NCBI GenBank assembly: GCA_905116865.2
Contig: CAJHNH020001598.1
Span: forward strand, 35,001 to 99,000
Length of the DNA stretch: 64,000 nucleotides
Source of the DNA: Candidula unifasciata
Taxonomy: Eukaryota > Mollusca > Gastropoda > Stylommatophora > Geomitridae
Reading direction: 5' to 3'
Positions 34,082 to 45,618 of this stretch are shown here, in pieces (the first letter of the stretch is position 1; each line of letters starts with the position of its first letter). A program made the translations under genes and the position numbers. The notes under the pieces were generated by a model. That model did no database searches. It saw only the letters and a program-made list of their open reading frames with translations, and had not been told where the DNA came from.

Positions 34082-37000
34082 TTGAGGACATGACCCACTG
34101 TGTGAAGTTGGGGACATGACCTACTGTGTGAAGTTGAGAAAATGACCCACTGTGTGAAGTTGAGGATATGACTCACTGTGTAAAGTTGAGGACATGACCA
34201 ACTGTGTGAAGTTGAGGACATGACCCACTGTGTGAAGTTGAGGACATGACCCACAGTGTAAAGTTGAGGACATGACCCACAGTGTAAAGTTGAGGACATG
34301 ACCCACTGTGTGAAGTTGAGGACATGACCCACTGTGTGAAGTTGAGGACATGACCCACTGTGTGAAGTTGAGGACATGACCCACTGTGTGAAGTTAAGGA
34401 CATGACCTACTGTGTGAAGTTGAGAAAATGACCCACTGTGTGAAGTTGAGAAAATGACCTACTGTGTGAAGTTGAGGACATGATCCACTGTGTGAAGTTA
34501 AGGACATGACCCACTGTGTAAAGTTGAGGACATGACCCACTGTGTGAAGTTGAGGACATGACCCACTGTGTAAAGTTGAGGACATGACCCACTGTGTGAA
34601 GTTAAGGACATGACCCACTGTGTGAAGTTGAGGACATGACCCACTGTGTGAAGTTGAGGACATGACCCACTGTGTGAAGTTGAGGACATGACCTACAGTG
34701 TGAAGTTGAGAAAATGACCCACTGTGTGAAGTTGAGAAAATGACCTGCTGTGTGAAGTTGAGGACATGACCCACTGTGTGAAGTTGAGGACATGACCCAC
34801 TGTGTGAAGTTGAGGACATGACCCACTGTATAAAGTTGAGGACATGACCCACTGTGTGAAGATGAGGACATGACCCACTGTGTGAAGTTGAGGACATGAC
34901 CCACTGTGTGAAGTTGAGGACATGACCCACTGTGTGAAGTTGAGGACATGACCCACTGTGTGAAGTTGAGGACATGACCCACTGTGTGAAGTTGAGGACA
35001 TGACCTACTGTGTGAAGTTGAGAAAATGACCCACTGTGTGAAGTTGAGAAAATGACCTACTGTTTGAAGTTGAGGACATGACCTACTGTGTGAAGTTGAG
35101 AAAATGACCCACTGTGTGAAGTTGAGAAAATGACCTACTGTGTGAAGTTGAGGACATGACCAACTGTGTGAAGTTAAGGACATGACCCACTGTGTGAAGT
35201 TGAGGACATGACCTACTGTGTGAAGTTGAGGACATGACCCACAGTGTAAAGTTGAGGACATGACCCACTGTGTGAAGTTGAGAACATGACACACTGTGTG
35301 AAGTTGAGGACATGACCCACTGTGTGAAGTTAAGGACATGACCCACTGTGTGAAGTTGAGGACATGACCCACTGTGTGAAGTTGTGGACATGACCCACTG
35401 TGTGAATTTGAGAAAATGACCTACTGTGTGAAGTTGAGGACATGACCCACTGTGTGAAGTTGAGGACATGACCCACTGTGTAAAGTTGAGGACATGACCC
35501 ACTGTGTGAAGTTGAGGACATGACCCACTGTGTAAAGTTGAGGACATGACCCACTGTGTAAAGTTGAGGACATGACCTACTGTGTGAAGTTGAGAAAATG
35601 ACCTACTGTGTGAAGTTGAGGACATGACCCACTGTGTAAAGTTGAGAAAATGACCCACTGTGTGAAGTTGAGGACATGACCCACTGTGTAAAGTTGAGGA
35701 CATGACCCACTGTGTGAAGTTGAGGACATGACCCACTGTGTAAAGTTGAGGATATGACCCACTGTGTGAAGTTGAGGACATGACCTACTGTGTGAAGTTG
35801 AGAAAATGACCCACTGTGTGAAGTTGAGAAAATGACCTACTGTGTGAAGTTGAGAAAATGACCTACTGTGTGAAGTTGAGGACATGATCCACTGTGTGAA
35901 GATGAGGACATGACCCACTGTGTGAAGATGAGGACATGACCTACTGTGTGAAGATGAGGACATGATCCACTGTGTGAAGTTGAGAAAATGACCCACTGTG
36001 TAAAGTTGAGGACATGACCTACTGTGTAAAGTTGAGGACATGACCCACTGTGTGAAGTTGAGGACATGACCCACTGTGTAAAGTAGAGGACATGACCCAC
36101 TGTGTGAAGTTGAGGACATGACCTACTGTGTGAAGTTGAGAAAATGACCTACTGTGTGAAGTTGAGGACATGATCCACTGTGTGAAGATGAGGACATGAC
36201 CCACTGTGTGAAGTTGAGGACATGACCTACTGTGTAAAGTTGAGGACATGACCTACTGTGTGAAGTTGAGGACATGACCTACTGTATGAAGTTGAGGACA
36301 TGACCTACTGTGTGAAGTTGAGGACATGACCCACTGTGTGAAGATGAGGACATAACCCACTGTGTGAAGATGAGGACATGACCCACTGTGTGAAGTTGAG
36401 GACATGACCTACTGTGTAAAGTTGAGGATATGACCCACTGTGTGAAGATGAGGACATAACCCACTGTGTGAAGATGAGGACATGACCCACTGTGTGAAGT
36501 TGAGGACATGACCCACTGTGTGAAGATGAGGACATGACCCACTGTGTGAAGTTGAGGATGTAACCCACTGTGTGAAGTTGAGAAAATGACCTACTGTGTG
36601 AAGTTGAGGACATGACCCACTGTGTGAAGTTGAGGACATGACCCACTGTGTAAAGTTGAGGACATGACCCACTGTGTGAAGTTGAGGACATGACCCACTG
36701 TGTAAAGTTGAGGACATGACCCACTGTGTAAAGTTGAGGACATGACCTACTGTGTGAAGTTGAGAAAATGACCTACTGTGTGAAGTTGAGGACATGACCC
36801 ACTGTGTAAAGTTGAGAAAATGACCCACCGTGTGAAGTTGAGGACATGACCCACTGTGTAAAGTTGAGGACATGACCCACTGTGTGAAGTTGAGGACATG
36901 ACCCACTGTGTAAAGTTGAGGACATGACCCACTGTGTGAAGTTGAGGACATGACCTACTGTGTGAAGTTGAGAAAATGACCCACTGTGTGAAGTTGAGAA

Positions 37001-37215
37001 AATGACCTACTGTGTGAAGTTGAGAAAATGACCCACTGTGTAAAGTTGAGAAAATGACCCACTGTGTGAAGATGAGGACATGACCTACTGTGTGAAGATG
37101 AGAACATAACCCACTGTATGAAGATGAGGACATGACCCACTGTGTGAAGTTGAGGACATGACCCACTGTGTGAAGTTGAGGACGTAACCCACTGTGTGAA
37201 GTTGAGGACATGACC
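34082..37215. repeat. 26 bp minisatellite, about 120 copies
   Basis: Unit GAGGACATGACCCACTGTGT plus GAAGTT, with recurrent point variants (gagaaaatg, taaagtt, gatgag, cctactg). A block near 35400-35860 recurs 1170 bp (45 units) later with very few changes, so there is higher-order structure. No frame over it is a gene. Confidence 0.97.
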
Positions 37216-37353
37216 TACTGAATGATGATTGGTCTATGCAAACAGGAGACTGGCATCATATGCCTCATGCACCACTGATGAGAGAAGTGTCTTTTTCTAT
37301 TTTCATTATTTTTGTGTTTTTTTTTTCTTTTTAAAAAAAAAAGGTTCACTGAC

Positions 37354-37446
37354 CTTTCCATCAGGACCAAGAGAATCATGTGGTAGACAATATCAAACAG
37401 CTGTGCCCATGGATGGAAGCCCACAATTCGCTTTTGGAGGTTAGAT
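37354..37446 (-). CDS. Exon 10 of unrecognised large gene
   Basis: A 93 bp exon, phase 2 at both ends, with acceptor TTTTATTTTCCAG and donor GTCAGTG. The peptide is SNLQKRIVGFHPWAQLFDIV then YHMILLVLMER; the last part is hydrophobic. Its first dozen bases (ATCTAACCTCCA) and the acceptor are repeated about 35 times in the adjoining 32 bp array. The next real exon lies beyond that array at 38997. Confidence 0.78.
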
Positions 37447-38570
37447 CTGGAAAATAAAATGGTTTCTGGAGGTTAGATCTGGAAAATAAAATGGTTTCTG
37501 GAAGTTATATCTAGTAAATAAAATAGTTTCTGGAGGTTAGATCTAGTAAATAAAATGGTTTCTGGAGGTTAGATCTAGTAAATAAAATGGTTTCCGGAGG
37601 TTAGATCTAGTAAATAAAATGGTTTCTGGAGGTTAGATCTAGTAAATAAAATGGTTTCTGGAGGTTAGATCTAGTAAATAAAATGGTTTCCGGAGGTTAG
37701 ATCTAGTAAATAAAATGGGTTCTGGAGGTTAGATCTAGTAAATAAAATGGTTTCCAGAGGTTAGATCTAGTAAATAAAATGTTTTCTGGAGGTTAGATCT
37801 AGTAAATAAAATGGTTTCTGGAGGTTAGATCTAGTAAATAAAATGGTTTCTGGAGGTTAGATCTAGTAAATAAAATGGTTTCCGGAGGTTAGATCTAGTA
37901 AATAAAATGGTTCCTAAAGGTTATATCTAGTAAATAAAATGGTTTCTGGAGGTTATATCTAGTAAATAAAATGATTTCTGGAGGTTATATCTAGTAAATA
38001 AAATGGTTTCTGGAGGTTAGATATGGAAAATGAAATGGTTTCTGGAGGTTAGATCTAGTAAATAAAATTGTTTCTGGAGGTCAGATCTAGTAAATAAAAT
38101 GGTTTCTGGAGGTTAGATCTAGTAAAAAAAATGGTTTCTGGAGGGTAGAGCTAGTAAATAAAATGGTTTCTGGAGGGTAGAGCTAGTAAATAAAATGGTT
38201 TCTGGAGGTTAGATCTATTAAATAAAATGGTTTTTGGAGGTTAGATCTAGTAAATAAAATGGTTTCTGGAGGTTAGGTCTAGTAAATAAAATGGTTTCTG
38301 AAGGTTATATCTAGTAAATAAAATGGTTCCTGAAGGTTATATCTAGTAAATAAAATGGTTTCTGGAGATTAGATCTAGTAAATAAAATGGTTTCTGAAGG
38401 TTATATCTAGTAAATAAAATGGTTCCTGAAGGTTATATCTAGTAAATAAAATGGTTTCTGGAGGTTAGATATGGAAAATGAAATGGTTTCTGGAGGTTAT
38501 ATCTAGTAAATAAAATGGTTTCTGGAGATTAGATCTAGTAAATAAAATGGTTTCTGGAGGTTAGATCTGG
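37447..38570. repeat. 32 bp minisatellite at exon 10 acceptor
   Basis: About 35 copies of GGTTAGATCTAGTAAATAAA plus ATGGTTTCTGGA. On the minus strand each contains CATTTTATTTACTAG then ATCTAACCTCCA, i.e. the exon 10 acceptor and the first 12 exon bases. The first two units still read TTTTCCAG. Confidence 0.95.
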
Positions 38571-38996
38571 TAAATGAACAAGAAGAATAAGAACAGCAGA
38601 AGAAGAGATAGAAAAATGAGAATAAAATGAATGAGGAGGATGAGAAAAAGTAGAAAATGTATAAAACATGTTACTTTCAAACAAGCTTAATAAACAATGA
38701 AATGACCCTTGGTGAAACCAGAGTTTTAAGTGTGCTCTGGTCAGATGTAACAAAGTAAGATAACTCGCTATGCAATAGTTGGGACACACTGGCAGGGGCC
38801 AGGCACCAATGACTTGTTGCTTGAAATTGAAAGAACTGAAAGAATTAAAACTGTACACACGGTCTAGAGACACTAAATAAAACTAAAACTGCTGTAACAA
38901 AAGCATGCCACAACAACATACTACAATAACATATTACAACAACATACTACTACAGCATACTAGAACAGCATATTACAATATACTACAACAACATAC
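38571..38996. other. Intron sequence without features
   Basis: Unique-looking sequence with a short run of CAACAACATACTAC-like words near 38920-38990. No gene is seen. Confidence 0.4.
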
Positions 38997-39158
38997 CTGA
39001 TTGGGCCAGTTATCTGCCAGGCAAAAGGACCGGACCCTGGGTCATCAGAAAGTTGAAAGCCATCAATGCGAGCTTTACGAGGATTGTGCTTCTGAAGTCT
39101 TTGGTGGACATGTCGGTGAATGTATAAATAGTCTTCTTCTGGCACTGACGAGGACTTT
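38997..39158 (-). CDS. Exon 9 of unrecognised large gene
   Basis: A 162 bp exon, phase 2 in and out, with donor AG|GTATGTTG. The acceptor GATGCGTCTAG was chosen because the upstream AG sites break the frame after exon 8. The peptide starts KSSSVPEEDYLYIHRHVHQR and ends DPGSGPFAWQITGPIR, suggesting a basic linker followed by a folded segment. The exact left part of the peptide depends on the acceptor choice. Confidence 0.72.
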
Positions 39159-39289
39159 CTAGACGCATCACCAGGAAGGTTCGCTGCAGGCTTGGCTGAT
39201 AACCAATTGGAAATTCAGAACAGTATTGTATGTTATAAATTGGACAAATAAAATGTGTAGCTATCTGAGAGCATTCAATGAATCAATCA

Positions 39290-40165
39290 ATCAGATGCCG
39301 TCTCCATAGTTAAGGTTGTCTGCAACGGATCTTCAAAATGTCTGGTCTCTCCTAGTTGTAGACTCTCTCAGACTGCTGCCTGCCCATCTCTTGATGTTGT
39401 CCTCCAGTTTTTATCGTTGCCCACCTCCTGCTCTCTTGTCTTCAAACTTTCCCGCCAGTATGGTTTTTTAAAGTGTGTGATGTCTTTTAATGTGGCTGAA
39501 GTATTTCAACTGCCTCTGTTTTATTTATTTCAGTAATTTTCTTTTCATTTGTAGGTTTTCCAGAACCTCTGTATTGGACAGTTTTTGTTTCCATGAAATG
39601 TGACCTATTCTTCTGTACAGCCACGTCTCCAGGGACTCAGTTCTATTTTCTAATTGCCTGTTCATTGTCCAAGTTTCTGCACCAAATAGCAGGACTGGGT
39701 ATTTTCTGCACCAGATAGCAGGACTGGGTATTTTCTGCACCAGATAGCAGGACTGGGTAGTTTCTGCACCAGATAGCAGGACTGGGTATACATAACATTG
39801 GATAATTCTTGGTTTCAGGGTGTTGTTTATCTCTCTAGCTGTCAGTAACTTGCGCATCTTATTGAAGATAGTTTTAGCCATTCCTATTCTCTTTTTGATT
39901 TCTTTTTGGCTTCTTCCATCATCTGTTACTACGTGTCCTAGATGGCTGAAACCTTTTACTTGTTCTGATAGCTCTCTGTTTACTTAAATGTTTACTGTTG
40001 GCCGCTCTTTTCCATTGTTAATGACCATAGTTTTTGTTTCTTGAATGTTAATGTCTAAACCATACTCTGTTGACTTGATCCACTAGTTCTCATAACTCCT
40101 GCTCACTTTCTGCTAGTAGCACTGGGTCATCCGCACTGACAGCATTAAGGTATTTCAAAATTAGA
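39290..40165 (-). mobile_element. LINE reverse transcriptase fragment
   Basis: On the minus strand, from right to left: SADDPVLLAESEQEL (the YADD active-site region, Y lost), then FNKMRKLLTAREINNTLKPR, a YPVLLFGAETWTM-type motif and MNRQLENRTESLETWLYRRI. Several frameshifts. Three to four copies of a 29 bp segment at 39690-39785 duplicate the PVLLxGAET coding stretch and break the frame. Confidence 0.8.
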
Positions 40166-40257
40166 AAGCTGTGGGGGAATGTGCATACAATAGGGTCATT
40201 TGCTTCATCAGAGTGAGTCAAAATAAAAGCACGCACTCACACACCCACCCAACATTC

Positions 40258-40290
40258 CCCACCCCGCCCCCGCCCCCCACCACACACACG

Positions 40291-40321
<31 letters not shown>

Positions 40322-40322
40322 T
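40258..40322. repeat. CA microsatellite with C-rich lead
   Basis: CCCCGCCCCCGCCCCCCACC followed by about 20 CA units. Confidence 0.9.
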
Positions 40323-40639
40323 GTTTGTTAATGCCTGTCATGTTTTGCCACAGTCTGTTGGTAATCTTATGACTTTAAATAATAAGGACACAAACAAAAC
40401 ATTACACAATTTACTGCCAGGCGTATTTCTGTATCTCGTCAGAGATGACCACCATGTCAATTCAGCAGCCACTAAGACAAACCTGATGCTCGGTGAACAT
40501 TAGCATTGTCCACCATGTCCAACTGTGGGTTGAACATTGCCAGGTATCTCTCTGCGTGCAACTGGTGCAGAAAGACACCCTCATGTAGAGAAGCCATTGG
40601 AAACTCAGCAAAGTTTGACAAGCTGAAAACAAAGATAAA

Positions 40640-40980
40640 TAAAATAGCAATACTTCTGCTGCTTCTCTGCTGCTTATTTTCCTGTTCTGGACCTGTTCTT
40701 CTTCTGAGATATTTTCTTCTTCTTCTTTTCCTGCTGCTTATTATCTGTTCTGGAACTCTTCTTCTGCTTCATCTATTTTCTGTTTCTGCCTCTGCTGCTG
40801 ATGGCACTCTTACTGCTGCTTCTTCTTTTACTGCTGCTGCTGTTTCTTCTATTGCTCTGGTTTTGCATGATTTTCTGCTGCTACTGCTAATGCTACTTCT
40901 GTTGCTGCTGCTCCAACTAATGTTTCTTTTGCTGCTTTTTCTCCTTCTGATGTTGCTGCTTCATTTTCTACCTTTTTTGT
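40640..40980. repeat. CTT/CTG-rich low-complexity sequence
   Basis: Pyrimidine-rich triplet text (CTGCTGCTTCT and similar). The Leu/Ser/Phe-rich open frame over it (40506-40997) is compositional. Confidence 0.75.
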
Positions 40981-41124
40981 GTGTGACCAGACCATAAACT
41001 CTCAACCAACCAATTGATGGCAAGCTAAAATGTGTTAATGAACGAGGGAGCCAGCCTGACTTAAATCATCCTTAGTTGCTACTGACAACAATTTTGCTAT
41101 GTAATACAGTTACTGTTGTTTGCT

Positions 41125-41470
41125 TCTGCTATTAGAATTGTCATATGTTATTATATTCAACCTAACTCTATGGAGCAGAAACCTGGACAGTAAGAAAGCA
41201 ATCAGAATGAACTGTGTCTCTGTGAACATGAATATACAGAAGAGAAGGTAGTATCTCATGGAGCTAAAAGAAAGATGTAAACCAAGAGACAAGCAACATA
41301 TTGTGGCTCCATTATTAGACATAAAAATCATATAAACAAAAACCATACTGGAAGAAAAAGCTGAAGGCAAGGAGTGATCTAGAGTTAGGCAGCGATACAA
41401 GTGGGATAGACGAATGGCAGTCTCAGAGAGTGTACAAACAATATGGGAGACAGAGAAATGTGCACATACA
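41125..41470 (+). mobile_element. LINE C-terminal fragment
   Basis: With stops, the plus strand resembles a LINE tail: a GAETWT-like start (TLWSRNLDSKKAI) and, near the end, RQRYKWDRRMAVSESVQ. Low similarity, by eye only. Confidence 0.45.
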
Positions 41471-41699
41471 TGCTAGCCAAGATTCAATGTGCAGACGACA
41501 CCTGATTGCTTGATAAGCCCAGGTAACACAAAGTAGTTCATACTTTTGAACAAGAAGCATTGGCTAACATTATAAAAGGAAATGCCTCCATGACCCACAC
41601 CTCACATAGTGGCTGGCTATTGAGAACAAGGTATCAACCAATATCAGTCTTGTGCCAACAAGGAAAACCGTGCTGCCATTAATTAAATCACTGAGCTCA

Positions 41700-42925
41700 A
41701 CAAACAAATTATCAAAAACTCTAAATAAGGCAAGTGGCATGATTATTTCACAACAAAAACTCTAAATGACGCAAGTAGCATGATTTTTCCCAACAAAAAC
41801 TCTAAGTGGGGCAAGAAGCATGACTATTTCACACAAAAAAACCTCTAAGTGAGGCAAGAAGCATGACTATTTCACACAAAAAACTCTAAGCACGGTAAGT
41901 AGCATGATTATTTCACTACTAAAACTCTAAATGAGGCAAGTGGAATGATTATTTCATAACAAAAACTCTAAACAAGGTAAGTAGCATGAATATTTCACCA
42001 AAAACAAAGCGAGGCAAGTAGCATGATTATTTCACAACAAAAACACTAAATGACGCAAGTAGCATGATTTTTTCACAACATAAACTCTAAATGAGGCAAG
42101 AAGCATGACTATTTCACAACAAAAACTCTAAACAAGGTAATTAGCATGATTATTTCACTACAAAAACTCTAAATGAGGCAAGTGGAATGATTATTTCATA
42201 ACAGAAACTCTAAACAAGGTAAGTAGCATGAATATTTCACTATAAACAAAGCGAGGCAAGTGGCATGATTATTTCACAACAAAAACTCTAAATGACGCAA
42301 GTGGCATGATTATTTCGCAACAAAAACTCTAAGTGGGGCAAGAAGCATGACTATTTCACACAAAAAAACCTCTAAGTGAGGCAAGAAGCATGACTATTTC
42401 ACACAAAAAAACCTCTAAGTGAGGCAAGAAGCATGACTATTTCACAACAAATACTCTAAGCAAGGTAAGTAGCATGATTATTTCACAACAAAAACTCTAA
42501 GCAAGGTAAGTAGCATGACTATTTCACAACAAAAACTCTAAGCACGGTAAGTAGCATGATTATTTCACTACAAAAACTCTAAATGAGGCAAATGGAATGA
42601 TTATTTTACAACATAAACTTTAAGCTAGGCAAGCAACATGATTATTTTACAACAAAAATTCTAAACAAAGCAAGTGGCGTGATTATTTTACAACAAAAAC
42701 TCTAAGCGAGGCAAGTGACATGATTACTTCACAGAAAAACTCTAAATAAGGCAAGTGGCATGATTATTTTACAACAAAAAATCTAAACAAAGCATGTGTT
42801 ATGATTTTTTCATAACAAAAACTCTAAACAAGGTAAGTGGCATGTTTATTTGACAACAAAAACTCAAAGTGAAGCAAGCTGCATGACTATTTCACACACA
42901 CAAACTCTAAGCCAGACAAGTAGCA
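41700..42925. repeat. About 41 bp minisatellite
   Basis: About 28 copies of GCAAGTAGCATGATTATTTC plus ACAACAAAAACTCTAAATGAG, moderately diverged. Confidence 0.92.
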
Positions 42926-43098
42926 CATTTGAACATCTCTAACCTCTATAGTAAGTTTGCAAACTTTGGACCTTCCTCTTCCTCTCTTGTATATATATTA
43001 TTAATTTGTAATATGTACTCAAGAAAAAATACATGAATACATCATTTTGAATAACCCTGTACTTTCTACAAACTGTGGCATCATTTTGTATCTCTCAC

Positions 43099-43187
43099 CT
43101 TTCTTCTTTGACTCCATCAATCACTTCAACAAAGTTCAGAGTATACTGTTTTTGCCCCTGCACAAAGACTTGTTTCAATGGATCCAG
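43099..43187 (-). CDS. Exon 8 of unrecognised large gene
   Basis: An 89 bp exon with acceptor GTGTGTGTTTCAG and donor AG|GTGAGAG, phase 0 in and 2 out. The peptide starts LDPLKQVFVQGQKQYTLNFV and ends EVIDGVKEE plus a split Arg codon. Several other AG sites exist before exon 9; only the one chosen there keeps the frame. Confidence 0.75.
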
Positions 43188-43410
43188 CTGAAACACACAC
43201 TGGCAGACAAATATCATCACTAGTAAATAAATGTGGACAAATTCTAAAACAATTAAAATTTTTTCTCATTTTATGATAAGAGTAAACTTGAGTCCAGTTA
43301 AGAACGGACATCACAACTCTCAGGGCTTTGACCAAGGTCTCTGTCCCTTCAGCAACCAGTGCAGAGTTCCACTACCAACGGTACCTTTAGCACCTTGATG
43401 ACATGTCTGT

Positions 43411-43692
43411 TCATCTTGCCCGATAAGACGGTGAAGGTAAAGGCAAAGGTGACATGATTGACTTCATGGCACCGGCTTTTCTTCTACATGGCTCAGTCTC
43501 TTTCCCCAAAAATGCTAGCTGCCTGCTGAGAGTGTCACACACACCACAACCTCTGTAGCTCTGGTGATGATCCTCAGGGACCTTTTTAAAACTTGCACTC
43601 GTGAATTGAATGGCATCATTGTGAAATGAACCCACGACCTTCAGAGCCCAGAGGCAAACAACTTAACCACTTCACTATGGAGAACCCTGCAT
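43411..43692 (-). mobile_element. tRNA-derived SINE, second family
   Basis: The minus strand begins with TAGTGAAGTGGTTAAG (A box-like) and GGTCGTGGGTTCATTTC (B box-like). The body contains GGATCATCACCAGAGCTACA and GCAGGCAGCTAGC, shared with 31685-31860 and 55770-55934. Confidence 0.65.
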
Positions 43693-43699
43693 ATAAGAC

Positions 43700-44684
43700 G
43701 AGAGAATGGCTAGAACAGCTGATAATAACCAGAGACTTGTCCTAGTGTTGTTTTGTTGTGGCTACATTCTGTTCTGTGTAACTTTGTTATATAACAGGGA
43801 AACATTGCCAATTGCGCATAATTAATCATACAGGGGATCAACAGGCTTATCATAGCCTTCATCTTTGCTTCTAGAACATTTCCACAAAATTTGGTGATAG
43901 CAAAATAGTCCAGTGCTAAAAGGGTTACTTGTCAATCAACTCATAGCTTCCTTGGCCTTGGCTTCTAGAAACGTCTAGAGGATTAGTTAGAATTATAACA
44001 TGACCCTGTCTTCCAGTACAAGAAAATATCCTGTTGACATTTCTCAAATTCTTCGAGCTGTCTTACATTTTTGAAATGCAATAACTGTGTGCAAAACAAA
44101 TTGCTGAAAAATTCTAGAAGCTAACCAATTGGGTCAATATAATCAAGTGGCTAGGGCACTCAGACAAAGAAACAGGGGGGGGGGGGGGGGGGGGGGGGGG
44201 TAGAGCAGACCCAAATGGTAGAAGGTAGAGGAAACCAGAGGGAAAATGATACTCTAGAATAGCCATAGATAACACAAGGCGAGGAGTGTAGAAGAGCTGA
44301 AGAATCTTTATTTATACATACCAGCTTATTTAGTTAAATCTACGGCAAATATTGTAACATTAGTTGAAAACATAGTTAAATGAATTTCGAATTGTTAGTC
44401 TCTTAGTCTCTTGTCAGTCTTAGCACAAAACAGTCCTGTGTTGGCACAGTTTCAGTTATTAATTTCTCTTAGACAAACAGCTCAAGCAACATCATTCACC
44501 ACATAACAGTTCTGTGCAAGTACAGTTTAGTTTCAGTTATTATTTCTCTTAAGTAAACAGTTCTAGCACCATCACTGACCATATAACAAACAGTTTGGAA
44601 TGATTTATCCTTAATTTTTCTATATGCCAGAATTTTAGTAAATCTGGTGTTGAAATAAGCATAATTGTGGATACCTGGACTTAC
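43700..44684. other. Intron sequence with a poly-G run
   Basis: No gene. A run of 26 G lies at 44175-44200, and two related phrases around AACAGTT/CTGTGCAAGTACAGTTTAG recur near 44430 and 44510. Confidence 0.5.
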
Positions 44685-44744
44685 TTCTGCAAGAATGTAT
44701 TTGTTTCCTAACGTGGCATCACTCATCTTCTGCATCAGTTCATC
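44685..44744 (-). CDS. Exon 7 of unrecognised large gene
   Basis: A 60 bp exon of exactly 20 codons, phase 0 at both ends, between acceptor TTTTCAATTTCCTTAG and donor GAA|GTAAGTCC. It encodes DELMQKMSDATLGNKYILAE. Because it is symmetrical it could be skipped without a frameshift. Confidence 0.75.
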
Positions 44745-44937
44745 CTAAGGAAATTGAAAAAACATCAACTTCAGTCGGAATGTTAGTTGACATAATTCAC
44801 AGGACATTAGAACATCAAAATAACTAAATGCATGGTTCATGTCAGATAAACTTCAGTTTATGATCATGTCTGTATTCTTGTCCTGATTCTGCCACTCACC
44901 AAGTCATCTGTTGAGTATATAGATCCCCTGCCTGTTG

Positions 44938-45618
44938 TGTAATGTTGTGAATTCCCCGGGAAATCCTAGAGAGTTCCCAATAGGGAGGAAAAGGTCAGAG
45001 GACCGCTGGTACAAGAGAAAAACAATGCTCTGCTACCAACCTGCAATGTGCTCTGCTACGGGTTTGTTTCTACATGTCACATTGCTGTATTGATGAACAC
45101 TTAGTTGCTATGACACACCAGAAATGAATGTTCAGTTATAGACCTTTATTCTCTGAATCAAACTGACAGCGCATTCTTTCGTTGTTATGCCTGGCTGATT
45201 TCTGAGGGCCTGGCCAATTCTCTTGCACACTGCTTTGATCCATCCGACTCTCTCGAATCACATATCCATCTCCTACTAAAGCCTTGTACCTGGTATTAGC
45301 ACATGTTGAAACTGGCAATGAGGAAACATTCATATCTTCTCTTGAACAATTATACGTGTTCACAAGTTCTCCATTCTAATCAGGTGCTCTCTCACAGATG
45401 ACCTCTCGCAACCAGGTCCGAACTTCAACTGTCTTACTACCATCTCTCGGTTCACGTCTTCCGTTCCAGTCTCATGCTTTTCTTGTATCCCTTATTTCGC
45501 TCACCATGGGATATTCGAGACCCACTTATCTCGTTTTTCTCTTGTATCACTGGTCCTCTGACCTTGTCCTTCCCATCAGGAACTCTCTAGGATTTCCCAG
45601 GGAATTCACAACATTACA
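44938..45618. mobile_element. Inverted-repeat element inserted in the 28 bp array
   Basis: The ends 44938-45025 and 45535-45618 are inverted copies (TGTAATGTTGTGAATTCCC outward, then GGAAATCCTAGAGAGTTCC). The flanks share gttg. A single 28 bp array unit (GATCCCCTGCCTGTTG) lies left of it and the array continues on the right, so it inserted into the array. No transposase. Confidence 0.7.

Noticed and set aside
34000..37211. Repeated frames with HTVGHVLNFTQWVMSS-type text
   Set aside because: Translation of the 26 bp array; the same pattern appears in every frame after three units.
40506..40997. 163-codon Leu-rich plus-strand frame
   Set aside because: Its second half is CTT/CTG low-complexity sequence, so the apparent membrane spans are compositional.
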